DNA of 64,000 nucleotides, from assembly GCF_040712315.1 (NCBI RefSeq), contig NC_134024.1, positions 25,742,658 through 25,806,657 of the forward strand, read 5' to 3'. Under the pieces are notes generated by a model, which was not told the origin of the DNA, did not search any database, and worked only from the letters and a program-made list of their open reading frames with translations. How positions within the stretch are numbered: the stretch's first letter is position 1; each line of letters opens with the position of its first letter. The stretch is from Castanea sativa. Its lineage: Eukaryota; Streptophyta; Magnoliopsida; Fagales; Fagaceae. Made by a program: the position numbers and the translations under genes. This document shows, piece after piece, positions 34,712 to 47,450 of this stretch.

Positions 34712-37700
34712 ATGGGTGGTTTGGAGAGAGTTCTGGGTAGCTCGAAGGCAGAGCAGAAACGCATAGAGAAGCAGAAGAAGAAGGCCAAGTCCGGTGGCTT
34801 CGAGTCCTTGAATCTCAGTCCCGATGTCTACAGAGGAATCAAGCGCAAGGGCTACAAAGTCCCCACCCCAATTCAGCGCAAGACCATGCCTATCATTCTC
34901 TCCGGCTCCGACGTCGTCGCCATGGCCCGAACCGGTTCTGGCAAAACCGCAGCCTTCCTCGTCCCCATGCTCGAGCGTCTCCGCCAACACGTTCCCCAGG
35001 GCGGCGTCAGGGCTCTCATCTTGTCTCCCACCAGAGACTTGGCTCTCCAGACCTTGAAGTTCGCCCAGGAACTCGGCCGCTTCACCGGTTTGTTCCTCTC
35101 TAATTTGTTTTTGATTTAGGGTTTGTTTACTTTATATTTTGTTGTTGGATTTGTAGCAACTAATAAGTTCCTATTATAACAATAGATTAACAATTTGGGC
35201 TTTCTTTTCAGATCTTCGTATTAGTTTACTAGTTGGTGGTGATAGCATGGAGAGCCAATTTGAAGAATTATCACAGAGTCCTGATATCATAATTGCAACT
35301 CCCGGTAGGCTCATGCATCATCTGTCTGAGGTTGATGACATGTCATTGCGTACAGTGGAATATGTTGTTTTTGATGAAGCGGATTCTCTATTCGGCATGG
35401 GTTTCGCCGAGCAGTTGCATCAGATTCTTGTCCAGCTGAGTGAGAACCGCCAGACTTTGCTTTTCAGTGCCACATTACCTAGTGCCCTTGCTGAGTTTGC
35501 CAAGGCTGGTCTGCGAGACCCTCAGCTCGTGCGACTTGATCTGGAAACTAAAATTAGCCCTGACCTCAAGCTTGCCTTCTTCACAGTACGGCACGAAGAA
35601 AAACATGCAGCATTATTGTATTTGATAAGAGAGCAAATTACTTCCGATCAGCAGACATTGATATTTGTGTCCACAAAACATCATGTGGAGTTTCTCAATA
35701 CTTTGTTTAGAGAAGAGGGAATCGAGCCTTCTGTATGTTATGGTGATATGGATCAAGATGCTCGCAAAATTCACATATCAAGGTTTAGGGCAAGAAAGAC
35801 TATGTTGCTGATTGTGACAGATGTTGCTGCTAGGGGCATTGACATTCCGTTGCTTGACAATGTCATTAACTGGGATTTTCCCCCCAAACCTAAAATTTTT
35901 GTCCATAGAGTAGGACGAGCTGCAAGAGCAGGTCGGACTGGTACGGCATTTTCTTTTTTGACATCTGAGGATATGCCATACCTTTTAGATCTTCATCTAT
36001 TTCTCTCAAAACCTGTCAGACCTGCACCCTCAGAAGAGGAGGTTTTGCAAGATATGGATGGAGTAATGTCCAAGATTGATCAAGCAGTTGCAAATGGAGA
36101 AACCATCTATGGGCGTTTTCCTCAGACAGTTATTGATCTTGTTTCAGACAGAGTTAGGGAAATAATTGATTCTTCAGCAGACCTGTATGCTATGCAGAAA
36201 ACATGTACAAATGCTTTTCGCTTGTATTCCAAGACAAAACCCTTACCTTCAAAGGAGTCCATTAAAAGAGCAAAGGATTTACCCCGTGAAGGATTGCACC
36301 CAATATTCAGAAATGTGCTGGGAGGTGGAGACTTGATGGCTTTGGCATTTTCTGAACGCTTGAAAATGTTCAGGTGAGTGCTTCCTGTCCATCTTTATAC
36401 AGGATTTCCTGATATTGTATAGCTGTAAATTTGTAACTGTTAAAAATGTTTGATTTATGCTAGACCCAAGCAAACCATTTTGGAAGCTGAAGGCGAAGCT
36501 GCTAAATCAAAGCGTCTGCAGGTAACTCTCCACTTATGCAATTTGGCCTGAGGAAGATTGTTTTAATTAATAAGTACATGCTCCTCATCTCTTTTAAAAA
36601 AATTTCATCCTTCATATCCTCCTCATCTTATTTAGAAAGCTTTCAATGTTCATATTTCTACTATAAAGTTTTGTCAATAAGCTCTAGCTCAAATGGCACC
36701 TCCTCCCATTGTAAAAGCAAGGGGTAGGATGAAGTCGTAGGTTAAAAATCCACGGGTGTATGTCTGACTTACCAATTATAAAGAAAATTATTGTTTTGAC
36801 AATGAATTCTAATTCAAATGGCATGTCCTTCTCTTGTAAGAGCTAGGTCGAGTGATGGGATGGGTTCAAGACCTACTGGGTTCCTGTGTAAAACTTACCA
36901 ATAAAAAAAAAAGTTTAAATTATAGTTCTATTGATGATCAAATTCTAGCCCTGTGATCTTATTAATGTGTGTATACGTGCGAAATTGCTTATGTAGTAAT
37001 TGGTAAAAGCTGGGATTTACTTTGTGATGTTGTAGTATCTTTATCATCTTTGAGAACGACTTCTATCTGTTGTTATTTTGTTAGTTGCATTTATCATCTT
37101 TGAGAATGCATAAATGTACATAAAAAATGAGTTGTTACCTCTTCAATATCTTAGCTATGTTTGGTTCAACACTAGAGAAAGGAAAAGAAAAAAGGTTTTT
37201 ATTTTTTTGTTTTTAATTTCTCTTGTTTTCCGTTGTCTGGTCGGTAAATGAGAAGGGAAAAAAGAAGAAGAAAGAGGGATGAGAATAATTCAGAAATTTT
37301 CCTCTTAGCCTCACTGGAATTCTCTTTCATAATCAGACTAGATTTGGGGAGAAAGTTGGTAGCAAGAACAAAATTTTCCTAGATCTTCTTTTCTTCTCTT
37401 TATTTCCTTCGATCTTCTCCACATGACCAAACAACTGAACAATCTTAATTTTAATCACTCTTTTCCTTTCTCTTCTTATCACTTATTTCATTTTCCTAAA
37501 TCAAGATTTGCTAAAAATTATTTTTGTTATGATCTGGTCCTTTTTTATGCTCTATGTACACCTTTCACATATTTTTGGTTGCATAATTTCTATCAATGTT
37601 AAAAAAAAGAGAATTTATTGTATTAAGGTTATGACTTGATTGCAGGGTCCTTCTAGACAATGGGTTGATGTAATGAAGAAAAAAAGAGCTATTCATGAAG

Positions 37701-40700
37701 AGATCATTAATTTGGTACATCAGAAACATTCTACCAATCGCGTGGATGAGGTAAATCTGCCAAAGTAGTAAATTATGCTTTTGAAGTTTCTTCATGATGC
37801 AAATGGGGATACGGCTTTAGCAGTTAGCACTTGATCAACTTACTTATTTGTGATATATTTCTTTGTTAATTTTACTTGCCATGACTATTATTAGTCATTC
37901 ACATGAGAGAGAGAGAGTATTTGTTGTAGTGATCATATTTTGGTAGGCAATTTTTCTGGTCATGAATATTTTTCAAATTTCCCTTTATGTTTATGGCTGG
38001 GCTTGAGTCTATACCGTGCACACTTGGCCAGAAAGGTAAACTGGAGAAAAAAAAAATTCAGGCCTGGTCCTGTGAACCTTTGTGGTAGGTCCAAACACTT
38101 CACTTAACTGGATGAGACAGCTGAAAATTTTAAAGGTCTATGGTATACACTTGCTTCATACTGATCAATAATAATTAACAAAGTTTCCCTAGTGTCCTGG
38201 TCTTTCTGAACTGTGAAGTCTTTTTGTATTTGCAGGAATTTGATCCTGAAATCACTTCTTCCAAGGAGGAGAAAAAAGGTGTCCAGTGTTTATAGTTTGC
38301 TCTCTCTCTACACACATACATCTATCTGTGTGAATATATGTATACATGTTTTATATCTTCACATGCTTCCTTCTACATTTATCATAGTTTTAGAAATTAG
38401 ACCATTTTTTCACTCTTTGAATCTTTCTTTTGCTAAATCAAAATAAATTTTTTCTGCCATAGCAGATTCTTATAACTTTCTTGGTTACTTGTTCCTCATA
38501 AAATTTGAGTCCACTTCTAGGAACCCTGCATGTAGTTACCTAAAAAAAAAAAGGTGGGGGAGGGGGGGCTGGTATGAAGCTAATGGAGTTAACCCGTTTG
38601 ATACAACTCATTTTTTAAAATTTTGAAAATTGGTTGTCTGAAAAAGTTGTTTGGTTTTAAAAAGCTGTACTTAGAAAAAGCGCAGTTTTAAATCACTCTC
38701 CCAAATGGGCACTAAGACCTTTCATTTTGTTCACAACCATTATTAATTCAGCAGAATTTTTCAAGGGCAAAAGTTTTATAGGAGTCTTATGAAAGAGATT
38801 GAGGAGTGCATTTACAAGGTATCTACCTTACAGAGACTCTTTCTATGGTCTCCAAGCTTTGGTGATGATACTGTGGGGCAGGTCCTGCTAAAAATCTGCT
38901 TGAGTAAATCAGTTGGTTGTAAGTGTTTTTTAGCTTTTGACAACTGGATTAAGTAGTTGACCTTTTAGATTATGGGTTTCCTGTAAGAAGATCCTAAAAT
39001 AGGAATTTTTGGACCAAAGTGCAATACTTGTTTTAGAGGTTGAACTTTGAGAGTCAGTTGTCCAAATTTTGAACTTATTAAGACTCAGCTTGGATAATGA
39101 TTTGTAAATAATCTGCTGGAACTACTTGGTTCTAGGTGAAATTTTGTTCATTTATAATTAATTAATATAAGAATTTATTTTGAGGAGAGAATATTAAAAA
39201 AATAAAAATAAAAAGGGAAAAAAAGAGTATTAAACTGAATAGGACAAGTTCTATTTTCCCCCTTATTGTCCGGATTTACTTAGCCATTTTCTTTCATATT
39301 TCTATTAGGTAAATTACAAAAAATTCACCTTACACTATCACTTGATTTATCATGTGCCTCCTAAACTTTTAAACTAAGCAATCAACCCTCTAACTTTATT
39401 CAATATTGCAAATAACCCCCTCCTTAACAAAAAGATAATTTCAATCAAAAAGCCCCTAGCTTCCCTAAAAAAAAACTCTTTCAAGATTAAAAATATTTGT
39501 GTTAAATATTTCAATATGAAGGATATTAATAACAGTAGGGCTCTTTGCAATTCTGAGTGAAGTTAGGGGGTTGATTGCTTATAACGTTTATGGGATCTAT
39601 TGTAAATCGGGTGATGTTTAGGGTTTTTATTTTGCTATTACCCATTTTTCCTTGTAGAGCAAGATATGAAGTTAAAGAAAGGGAGAAAAGAAAGAAGAAT
39701 AGCAATTCACCACTAACAAAAAACCAATTTCATTGAATTGGTTTTTTTAATTTTTTATTATAAATAAAAGATGTATATGGTAGTGAGAGATCTTTGAGTA
39801 AAACCTGTTTCTTGCTACACACACACACACACATATAATGAAAATATTTTGATGTGTATACTCTTTGATGTTAGAAGTTTGTGGGTCTAAGAGAAAGGCA
39901 AAGAGCTTCAAAGATGAGGAGTACTTTATCAGTTCGGTACCAACAAATCATGTAGGTTATACATCTTTTGTATATTCTAATGTTAGCTTTGCAATAACTC
40001 CTAATATTCCTCATCTTGATTGCTTGTTCCAATTTTATGTTACAATATGCTAATGTGTTATAATGTGAGCTGTAAATTGGCTCTTAACATTGAGAAGGTG
40101 GCTGACCATTAGATTTGTGACCTCATGTCATTCTCAGCATATGGAAGCAGGACTTGCAGTGAGAGCTAGCCAGGACTTTGGATCAAATAGGTAAATCTCT
40201 TATATCATCTGAGCTCATTTTGCATGATGTGTTTTTATCTACCATTGTGATGAACCCAAAGTATATCAATGTTAAGTCTCATTGCAATAAAATCTATTAC
40301 TTGTCCATTTTGAAAAAAAAGAGTATATCAATCTTAAATAGCCTGGAAGTGAAAAATTGAAAATTGGAAACTGAATATGGTTAGATTAAAGACTTATTTC
40401 ATGTGACTTGAAAATTGTTAATGTGAGAACATAAAACATGATTTTCATTTTCTTATTTTCATATTTAGAGAGCTGCTTATTAAAAAACATTTAGCGAGCA
40501 GCTTGTGTCTGTGCATATGCTTGGATATATCTAAGTTTTTTTTTTTTTTGGTTCAAAATACCAACAATGTATGAAAAACTATGGCACACACACATGCATA
40601 TGCACACACGGGGGAAATTTAATGGCCAATGTTATGTCAGTTCTGGCATGCAACTGTCTTCTGTCTGCAGATGCTAGTGAACTTATCTGCCACATATGCA

Positions 40701-43700
40701 GATATGCCCAGCTATTAGCGTTACTATTTTTGCAATTGCATATTGCACCTGCTTCATCAATTCTGTGCTCCACTCTCTCCTCCCCATGTATGTGGGCAAT
40801 GTTGAGCTTTACAAATTCATATCTGTACTTGTTTATTTAAAGCGATGCTATTGGCTCTACTGTTTTATGTTTTGCAATAGCATGTAGCACCTTCTTCATC
40901 AATTCTGCATTCATCTCTATACCCCATCTCTCTCCTCCCCATGTGTGGGCAATATTGAACTTTACAATTTCACAGCTGAACTTTTTTGTATAAATTGACT
41001 TGACATGATTATGTATCATGTTATTTGTGATTAGATATAGAGTCCTGTATTTTCTTACTGATTGGTTGTCTATTGACATCATTTTTAATTTTAGGTTGGA
41101 CTCTGCTGTCCTAGATCTAGTTGCTGATGATGGTACGGGAATGAAGAAACAGAAATCTCAGTATCATTGGGACAAGGTACTTTAAGCCGTTAAATATTGA
41201 TTATATTTATACTTATCAAAATAATGATTATCTGATTCTCAAAAAAAAGAAAAAGAAAAAAGAAGAAGAAGAGAGATTATATTTATTTAAATTATTTTTC
41301 TTCTTAACCTTATCAATCTGTTTGGTGGCAGAGGAGTAAAAAGTATATCAAGCTAAACAATGGTGATCGTGTTACAGCTAGTGGAAAGGTATTTATTTAT
41401 TCTTTGAAATTATTTTGCTTTTTTTGGCTCCAGTGGCAAATTACTTATCTATGCATATAACATATTTGGCATTTAGAAGAAACATGTATATTATTATGCA
41501 TCTGATTTTTGTGAGGATGAATAAGATGGTGCGTGTTCTGTTTTCAATTCATAGTATTGAACTTGCTGGTAGCATTTCATTCAAAATAAGTCTTCATTTG
41601 ATGGGGCAAGCATTAAATGGTTGCCAGATCTTAAGTTAGACATAAGTTTGATATACTATGCCTTCCTACTTCCTTTCAAACTTGTTGCCCCATGTTGCCA
41701 CTGGGACTATCTCAATTTTCCTTGTGTTTCTTGCACCAAAGGACCAGTCAACTGTCTAACACATGTATAATGAAGTAACAGAGTACAGTACTGTTCTGAG
41801 CATCCACAAAAGCCAATGGTTCTATCCCTCATAAAAAGGATAAATAACTGAATTTTCAGATCATGCCAGTGGAGAAACATGTCATGTTTAGAAACCCTAC
41901 TTCTGCAAGGAATGGAATTTGCCTACGTGGCCATTCAGTGACTGTTTTCGCAGTTGCTGGAAGAATGTTTTGGTCATTGATGAAAGAACTTTGCAAGACA
42001 CAGAATTAGTGATTTTAGCATTTGAATGACCATATGTAGGTTAACTCTGGGGCTATATTTGAATAATGCTGTTTGATTTCTCTTCCACTGCTTTTATACC
42101 TAAACATTTTTTTACCTGTTGGCATAAATTAAAAATGTGTTATTTTTGCATGTCATGTGTTTAGTGATGATCACAAAAGAAAGAAGACTGTTTTCGTCTC
42201 CTTTCTCATTTTTGAATTATCTTCCATGTATAATATTCGCTCAAATGGCATACAAGTAAAATATCTGGGTTGATGAATCCTTCTTGGTGCGTCTTAGAAT
42301 ATGCAATTATATAGTAGCTAGTACTATTAGGGTCTTATGCTTTTTGTCTTTCTGTCTGATATCAATGCTGTAACATGTGTTTATAAACAAATCATTTATT
42401 GTTATATTCAAAACAGAAATTGGAATTGCTTATATTCCCATCTGAGAGAATGAATGTTTTCTGTTTGTTTATGGTGTAGATAAAGACAGAGAGTGGTGCT
42501 AAAGTTAAAGCTAATAAAACTGGGATATACAAGAAATGGAAGCAACAGTCGCACAATAAAGTATCTCTTAGAGGAGCCAATAGTGAAGGGAATGCTGAGG
42601 GATCCACAAGCATGTCAGGTAATTCAATGAATTGGAAGCTCCTTGTTGCTTGCTTTATCTACACTCTTACTCTCTCTCTTGGAGTTGGTTGAATGTTTTA
42701 CTGAGTTTTGTCCAGTTTTCAGTAATGCACAGTTAATAATTGCTTTGGATTGTGTCTGTGTTTTCAAAAAATATAGGGTTTTTCTTCCCCCTGGTCCCCA
42801 TTTGATGATACTGATGCACTTGTTATTCTCTTGTTCTCCATTCAGACCATTTCTTCCTCACAACATGGGCCCTCTTTTAGTCTTTTGTGCTTTTATGCTT
42901 CACTTATGGATATTTGGTTGCATGGCTTGGCTTGGCTTTTTCTTGGTCTTTCTTTGTCTTTTTATGATCACAATTAAAATTAATCTCCTTTTTTATGATT
43001 AACCTGAAACAAATAGTAGGAAATGTTTGTGTTTATATCCGTATACATAAAGTCTTCATTTTTTTTTCAATAGATTTTTTATTTACTTATAAAAAAAGCA
43101 AGGTGTAAGGAAGTGAATTGTGAGAATGTATTATCACCCTTCTTTTGCGTATGTTTTTTGATTTCTCATAAACCCAGGTCCCCCCCTCCCCCCTTCTCTC
43201 CCTCAAGCCATTTGATTCTTTTCCCTTTTTTTTTTTTTTCATTTAATGAATAAAATACTGGAGTATATTAGTACAATTTGAAAAAGTTGCAACTCATTTC
43301 GTTCAATTTTCTCAGAATCAAATGGAGCATGTACTGTATATAACCAGTCTGAAAGTAATTATTGACTTAAGGCAGTCATTGGTCTTTGTCATACATCCCC
43401 ATTTCGCATCACTTGGCTTTTTCCTTGTGATCTACATGGGCTGGTTAGTGAACACAAACACAAACCCAAGATTTTAGTAAATCTTACTAAATAATCACAT
43501 GAAGAAAAATTACCATTCTGTTTGCTCTGTTATTGTCTACAGTTCATCACTTGTGTGTGTGAATTTGTTGTCCCTCCATTCAATGTCAAAGCATATGATT
43601 TGATGCGTCTTATATATTCCTTTCTTCTTAAACTTGCTTCTATTTTCAGGAGATCGTAGATCACAAGGAAATAATAGGAACTTTAGAGGAGGCAAGAAGC

Positions 43701-43882
43701 AGCATCATGTGCCTAATGCTCATGTACGTTCAGAAATTAAAGATCTAGAACAAGTTCGGAAGGAGAGGCAGAAAAAAGCAAACAAGGTCTCCTTCATGAA
43801 GAGCAAATCTAGTAAGGGTAAGAAATTTAATGGAAATGGAAATGGAAAAGGAAAAGGAAAAAGAGGAAAGGGGAGGAAGTAA
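34712..43882 (+). CDS. RH29: DEAD-box ATP-dependent RNA helicase 29 (DDX54/Dbp10 orthologue)
   Basis: Eleven exons: 34712-35087, 35212-36373, 36464-36521, 37646-37750, 38236-38278, 39875-39951, 40138-40190, 41095-41176, 41332-41388, 42480-42618 and 43650-43882. Total 2385 nt, 794 residues, with frame kept at every junction. Motifs: Q motif with Gln55, Walker A ARTGSGKT (72-79), PTRDLA (106-111), TPGR (155-158), DEAD (180-183), SAT (211-213), then ARGIDIP and [11 protein letters not shown] in the second RecA lobe. After the core comes the Dbp10 C-terminal domain ('[15 protein letters not shown]', '[20 protein letters not shown]') and a Gly/Lys-rich basic tail. The yeast and animal counterparts work in the nucleolus on 60S ribosomal subunit maturation. 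Introns 3, 5 and 7 carry SINE, foldback and duplicated sequences (listed separately). Downstream of the core the exons are small, so simple ORF reading would miss exons 3-10. Confidence 0.95.
36676..36915 (+). mobile_element. Two adjacent SINE-like copies in RH29 intron 3
   Basis: Copy 1 (about 36676-36785) has 'agctctagctcaaatggcac' as A box and 'gtaggttaaaaatccac' as a decayed B box. Copy 2 (about 36797-36915) has 'ttctaattcaaatggcatgt', a good B box 'ggttcaagaccta' and an A-rich tail at 36902-36912. Both end with 'cttaccaat(t)a'. They are diverged from each other, are tandem in the same orientation, and look like old insertions of one family. Confidence 0.55.
37150..37440. mobile_element. 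Probable hAT-like MITE in RH29 intron 3
   Basis: Inverted ends 'tgtttggttcaa' (about 37156) and 'atgaccaaacaa' (about 37422). The interior is partly self-complementary ('tttttatttttttgtttttaatttctc' region against 'gagaagggaaaa'). No coding sequence. Ends of this type are common in short plant DNA elements, but the target duplication is not clear. Confidence 0.4.
39308..39643. mobile_element. Foldback MITE with ~110-bp arms in RH29 intron 5
   Basis: The left arm starts 'ggtaaattacaaaaaattca' and includes 'aagcaatcaaccctctaact'. The right arm, read in reverse complement, starts 'gggtaatagcaaaataaaaa' and includes 'aagcaatcaaccccctaact'. The arms align over about 110 bp and are separated by a spacer of about 110 bp. 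Transcribed as part of RH29 pre-mRNA, the intron could form a long hairpin. The family resembles widespread plant foldback elements. Confidence 0.8.
40711..40990 (+). repeat. 136-bp imperfect tandem duplication in RH29 intron 7
   Basis: The unit starting 'gctattagcgttacta' at 40711 is repeated from 40847 ('gctattggctctactg'), sharing 'ttcttcatcaattctg', 'ctctctcctccccatgt' and 'gtgggcaat.ttga.ctttaca'. Identity is moderate, so the duplication is older than the 169-bp one at 5.3 kb. Confidence 0.8.
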
Positions 43883-44420
43883 AGAGTTGCTGAAGGTGAT
43901 TATTTTGTGTGTTTTGGAAATCACAGTGCTTTCAGATGATGATTTTACATACACATATAGCAAGCAGAGCCTGGATAGGGGCCCGGAAAATTTTGACAGC
44001 CAATTTATGTTCTGTAGCTTTGTATTTTTGACCTTGTGGCTCAACAACTACCCTTTAAATATAATTAGTAAAATGCATTTATCTAAGTGCACATCTTTCT
44101 TTTGCCCACATCTTGGATGAAATATCTCTGTTATTTTGGTTTCTTTTTTATTCACGCTTTGCCTGGACAGAAACTCTTATAAACGTGAAGTGTTAAAGAA
44201 ATCTTTATCTTTAACCCAAAAAAGTTCAAAGAAATCCATAACGATATACCACGAGTTACCTCGTAAAAATGCATTAGTTATTTTGAATTTCTCTTGACTG
44301 TCCGCACCAAGTTTGTTTTTGGATGCAGCTCTTCTCCCTAGAATGGTCGTGGTCATCAGGGCTCTGATTGTCGCATACTCATTCTGTATATTGTTTGTAC
44401 ACGTGATGTGTTAAATGTGA
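43883..44420. other. RH29 3' flank
   Basis: Probably contains the 3' UTR of RH29. No further gene is supported. Confidence 0.5.
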
Positions 44421-44454
44421 ACATTCATAAAAATGTGTCAAATGTGAACCTTAT

Positions 44455-44575
44455 TAAAAGGTGAAAATCTAGTGTGAAAGTGTGGATATTATGTGCATGG
44501 GATGTTTTAAATGTGCACGTTCTTAAAAAGTGGAAATCTAGTGTGAAAGTGTGGATATTGTGCGTATGGAAGGTA
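44455..44575 (+). repeat. 69-bp tandem duplication
   Basis: 'atctagtgtgaaagtgtgga' occurs at 44467 and 44536 with similar flanks ('aaaaggtgaaa' / 'aaaaagtggaa'), period 69. It directly precedes the palindrome-bearing MITE. Confidence 0.85.
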
Positions 44576-44582
44576 CAAAAGA

Positions 44583-45105
44583 GATTAAGGTGTTGTTTGG
44601 ATTGCATGAAAACTGAGTGATATCACTCAGTTTTCATGATCCATCATCCAAAATAAGTGGGTCTCACGGATGAGCATTTGTTTTGATGAGTTTTGGATCA
44701 TTGTTTCCATCACTCAATTCTCTGATTTTTGAGTGATGAGTTATGGAAACTGAAAACACATTTTAGGTGTTTTCAGTTTTCATAACTCTATTTTCAATGG
44801 CATTTCTGTAATTAAACATACATTGAGGGACCCACTAGTCAAGTCAGCCGCAACTTTTTTTTTTTTTTTTTTCACTAGTTCGGTGAGTTTGGGTATTGGA
44901 GTTGAGGGGGAAAAAAAGAGAGTAAAAGTTGCACCACGTGATAGATATGGGGCCCACAAACAGTTGAAAAATATTGAGTGATGACAAGTGAGTGATAGTG
45001 CCAAATAGGTGGGGTGTAGGGAGTTGGGGTATTTTAAGTAATGAGTGATGAAAATTGAGTGACGAGTGATGAGTGACCATTTTTTTTAACCAAACAAGCC
45101 CTAAG
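44583..45105. mobile_element. MITE with a 34-bp perfect palindrome near its left end
   Basis: The ends 'ttaaggtgttgtttgg' (about 44585) and 'ccaaacaagccctaa' (about 45091-45105) form imperfect inverted repeats. Inside, bases 44605-44638 are a perfect palindrome centred on GATATC. Further self-complementary blocks around 44690-44790 ('gagtgatgagttatggaaac', 'gttttcataactc') add hairpin potential. No coding sequence. The ends are typical of hAT-type non-autonomous elements. Confidence 0.65.
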
Positions 45106-45414
45106 TATTTGAATATTGATTATGAAGAATTGATGTAAATCAACTACTAAATTTAGCAGTAATATTCCATATGTAAAATGCATGTTTTGTGATTGATAAT
45201 TCTTTTGATATTGTATCTAAAATCCATGGATCTTGATCTGTCAAAATTGCCTTGAGTTACTTCTTTATTAAATATGCAAAATTCTATTAATCAAACACAA
45301 ATTTATTAGAATATGGAAACATTTCAAATGATATATATTGATATTATTCTACTAATTAATTAAATAAAATGGGAATATAGTTGTACAAATTTATAAGATA
45401 CATAACATACCTTC

Positions 45415-46860
45415 ATTAACCATCGAAAAACAAAAGTTCTTTTCATTTCGAAGAAGTGCACAACCAAAGAGAATTGTTTTTCCATAATTATTGACACTAA
45501 CAAAACTCAACAAAACTACCAAAAGGCATATCATAAACATTTACCTTGAAATAGTATAAAAAAACAACCACATTTTTCATATTTTTGGTACCAATCAATA
45601 TAATGAGTTGACCAAAAAATATGCTCTAAAATTTTCTCTTCATCGGTTGTAAATGCATATTGAAGCTTAGAATTCTTTTCTTTAGCAACTTTACAAAATT
45701 GTAAGAGATCCATGGTATTATTCATTGCTTGCATATTTGTCATTTTCACATAAATGTTAAGAATACTCCGTTGAAAAAAAAGTAAGATGTCCACATTTCA
45801 CATTTTTCTTAAGTTCCATAACATGTATTATTTCTTTAATTGAAAGTCTACCTTATTTATATAGAAGAATGCAATTTTTATCCTCTTCAATGATAACTTG
45901 ATTGGCTGGTAGAAATCACACTCCTAAAGGGGACAACAATTCATAATTGTGATCTACAACAAACATAGTGACATGTCATTTTCTTAGAATAGTATTTATC
46001 GACTTTCGCAATACAATTGTTAGATGAGCTTTGCATCCACATTTTAAAGACTTCTTATTTCGTTGCTCCTTAGATGGATCCACCATTTTTAGTGGTTGTC
46101 TACCTTCCCGATGACAAAAGAAATCACGTCTTGCTATTTCTCTATTTTTTTTTTCCTCAGAATGACCTTTTCGAATAGTAAAACCACACCGATTTGCATA
46201 ATTTTTATAGAAAACAAAAGCTTCTTCTTCACTAAGAAAACACTAACCAACAAAAGGCAATCCATTTTCTATTGAATTCATATCCTCATATTCTTCAATA
46301 ACTTCCGTTTCATCTATTGGACATTCATTCCAATCAATTATTTTCTCTCCACAAGTGTTATTATTTTTTCCATCATTCGAAAACTCATTTAACTCAACAC
46401 AATTCCTTGAAACACTTCTATGAATCTCACTTGCAATGAAATCATCATCAATTTGTGCTATAGTTACACAAGAATAACACAAAAAAAAAAAAAAATCAAT
46501 ATCATATTCTATGATGAATGAAATACAAATTACAAATAAAATAAAAATAATATTACCTTCTTGAGGTGGTTCATTTAAGTCAAAGCAATTCATTGGAACA
46601 AGTTGATGAGTTTCACTTGCAACGAAATTGCCATTCATTCTTGCTATATTAAAACAAGATTAAAAAAATCATCATATTTTAGGATGAATGAATAAAAAAA
46701 ATGATACAAATAAAAAATAATAATAGTAACTTCTTGAAGTAATTCATTTGAGTCAAAACAATCCCTTTGAACAAATTGATGAGCTTCACTTACAACTACA
46801 CTCTCATCCATTGGTGATATGATATACAACATGTATTAAACATAAAGATTAACCTCATAT
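45415..46860 (-). pseudogene. FAR1-related / Mutator-like transposase relic with a triplicated leader exon
   Basis: Read on the minus strand, three leader modules at about 46832-46730, 46643-46557 and 46457-46400 each encode a diverged 'ASE.H..V..(N/D)C.DLNE' peptide, separated by intron-like AT-rich spacers of about 90-100 bp ending in TATAG. The FAR1 DNA-binding region follows ('SEEEAFVFYKNYANRCGF', 'IRKGHSEE', 'RRDFFCHREG', 'KCGCKAHLTI', about 46250-45990). Then come a partial transposase core ('KEKNSKLQYAFTTDEE', about 45690) and a further match ('ILFGCALLRNE', near 45460). The frame is broken: a stop replaces a residue right before 'CFLSEEEAF', shifts occur between blocks, and the C-terminal SWIM zinc finger and most of the DDE core are missing. 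FAR1/FHY3 proteins are domesticated Mutator-like transposases. Whether this was a host FRS gene or a transposon copy cannot be decided here. Confidence 0.72.
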
Positions 46861-47450
46861 TCAAATATATTTTAAATATAAATATGAATTTAATAAAATA
46901 AAATTATTGTACCTTGTATAATAGTTTCTTAATCCATCATTGAACATTTGAGCTTTTATTTTTTATTTTTTTTATTACCCCTTCTTCCCTTTGATATTGG
47001 TAAAGTGAAAAAAGATGAAGAATAAAATATTGATAAATGAAATTGGGTGAGAAATAAAATGTGAAAGGGAGGGAAATGGGTTTAAAAAGATCTTGTCATA
47101 AATACCAACGAAAACAATTGATTAACTTCACGGCTAATATAAGAATTATGCTAGGACCACATAAATAGTCACAACTCACCATATGATTAGTTATGATTGG
47201 CAAAAGTGTATCAGTAGGCCATATGAGGATACACCTTTGCTAATTACAACTTGCCATTTGGTGAGGTGTGGCACAATGTTATAGCCATACAATGTATGTA
47301 GTCTTAGCACAACTCCTAACATAAATACTGGTTGAAAAGTCAAAAAACGTTGTTTTACCATTTTCCCATGCGAGTGGGGCCCAGCGAGAAGCTCGTTTTT
47401 CAGAGGTAATAGATATATATTATTTTAAGTCGGTCCTCTTTTCAGATCGT
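46861..47450. other. Intergenic upstream of tRNA-Gln
   Basis: AT-rich. No gene supported. Directly before the tRNA, 'agatatatattatttt' (about 47411-47426) is a TATA-like element about 30 bp upstream, as often seen ahead of plant tRNA genes. Confidence 0.5.

Noticed and set aside
34559..34990. 143-codon minus-strand frame opposite the start of RH29
   Set aside because: Gly/Leu-rich antisense shadow of the first helicase exon.
37920..37945. 'ttgttgtagtg' as the missing CACTA right end
   Set aside because: It lacks the subterminal palindromes, is imperfect, and lies inside RH29 intron 4 more than 21 kb away.
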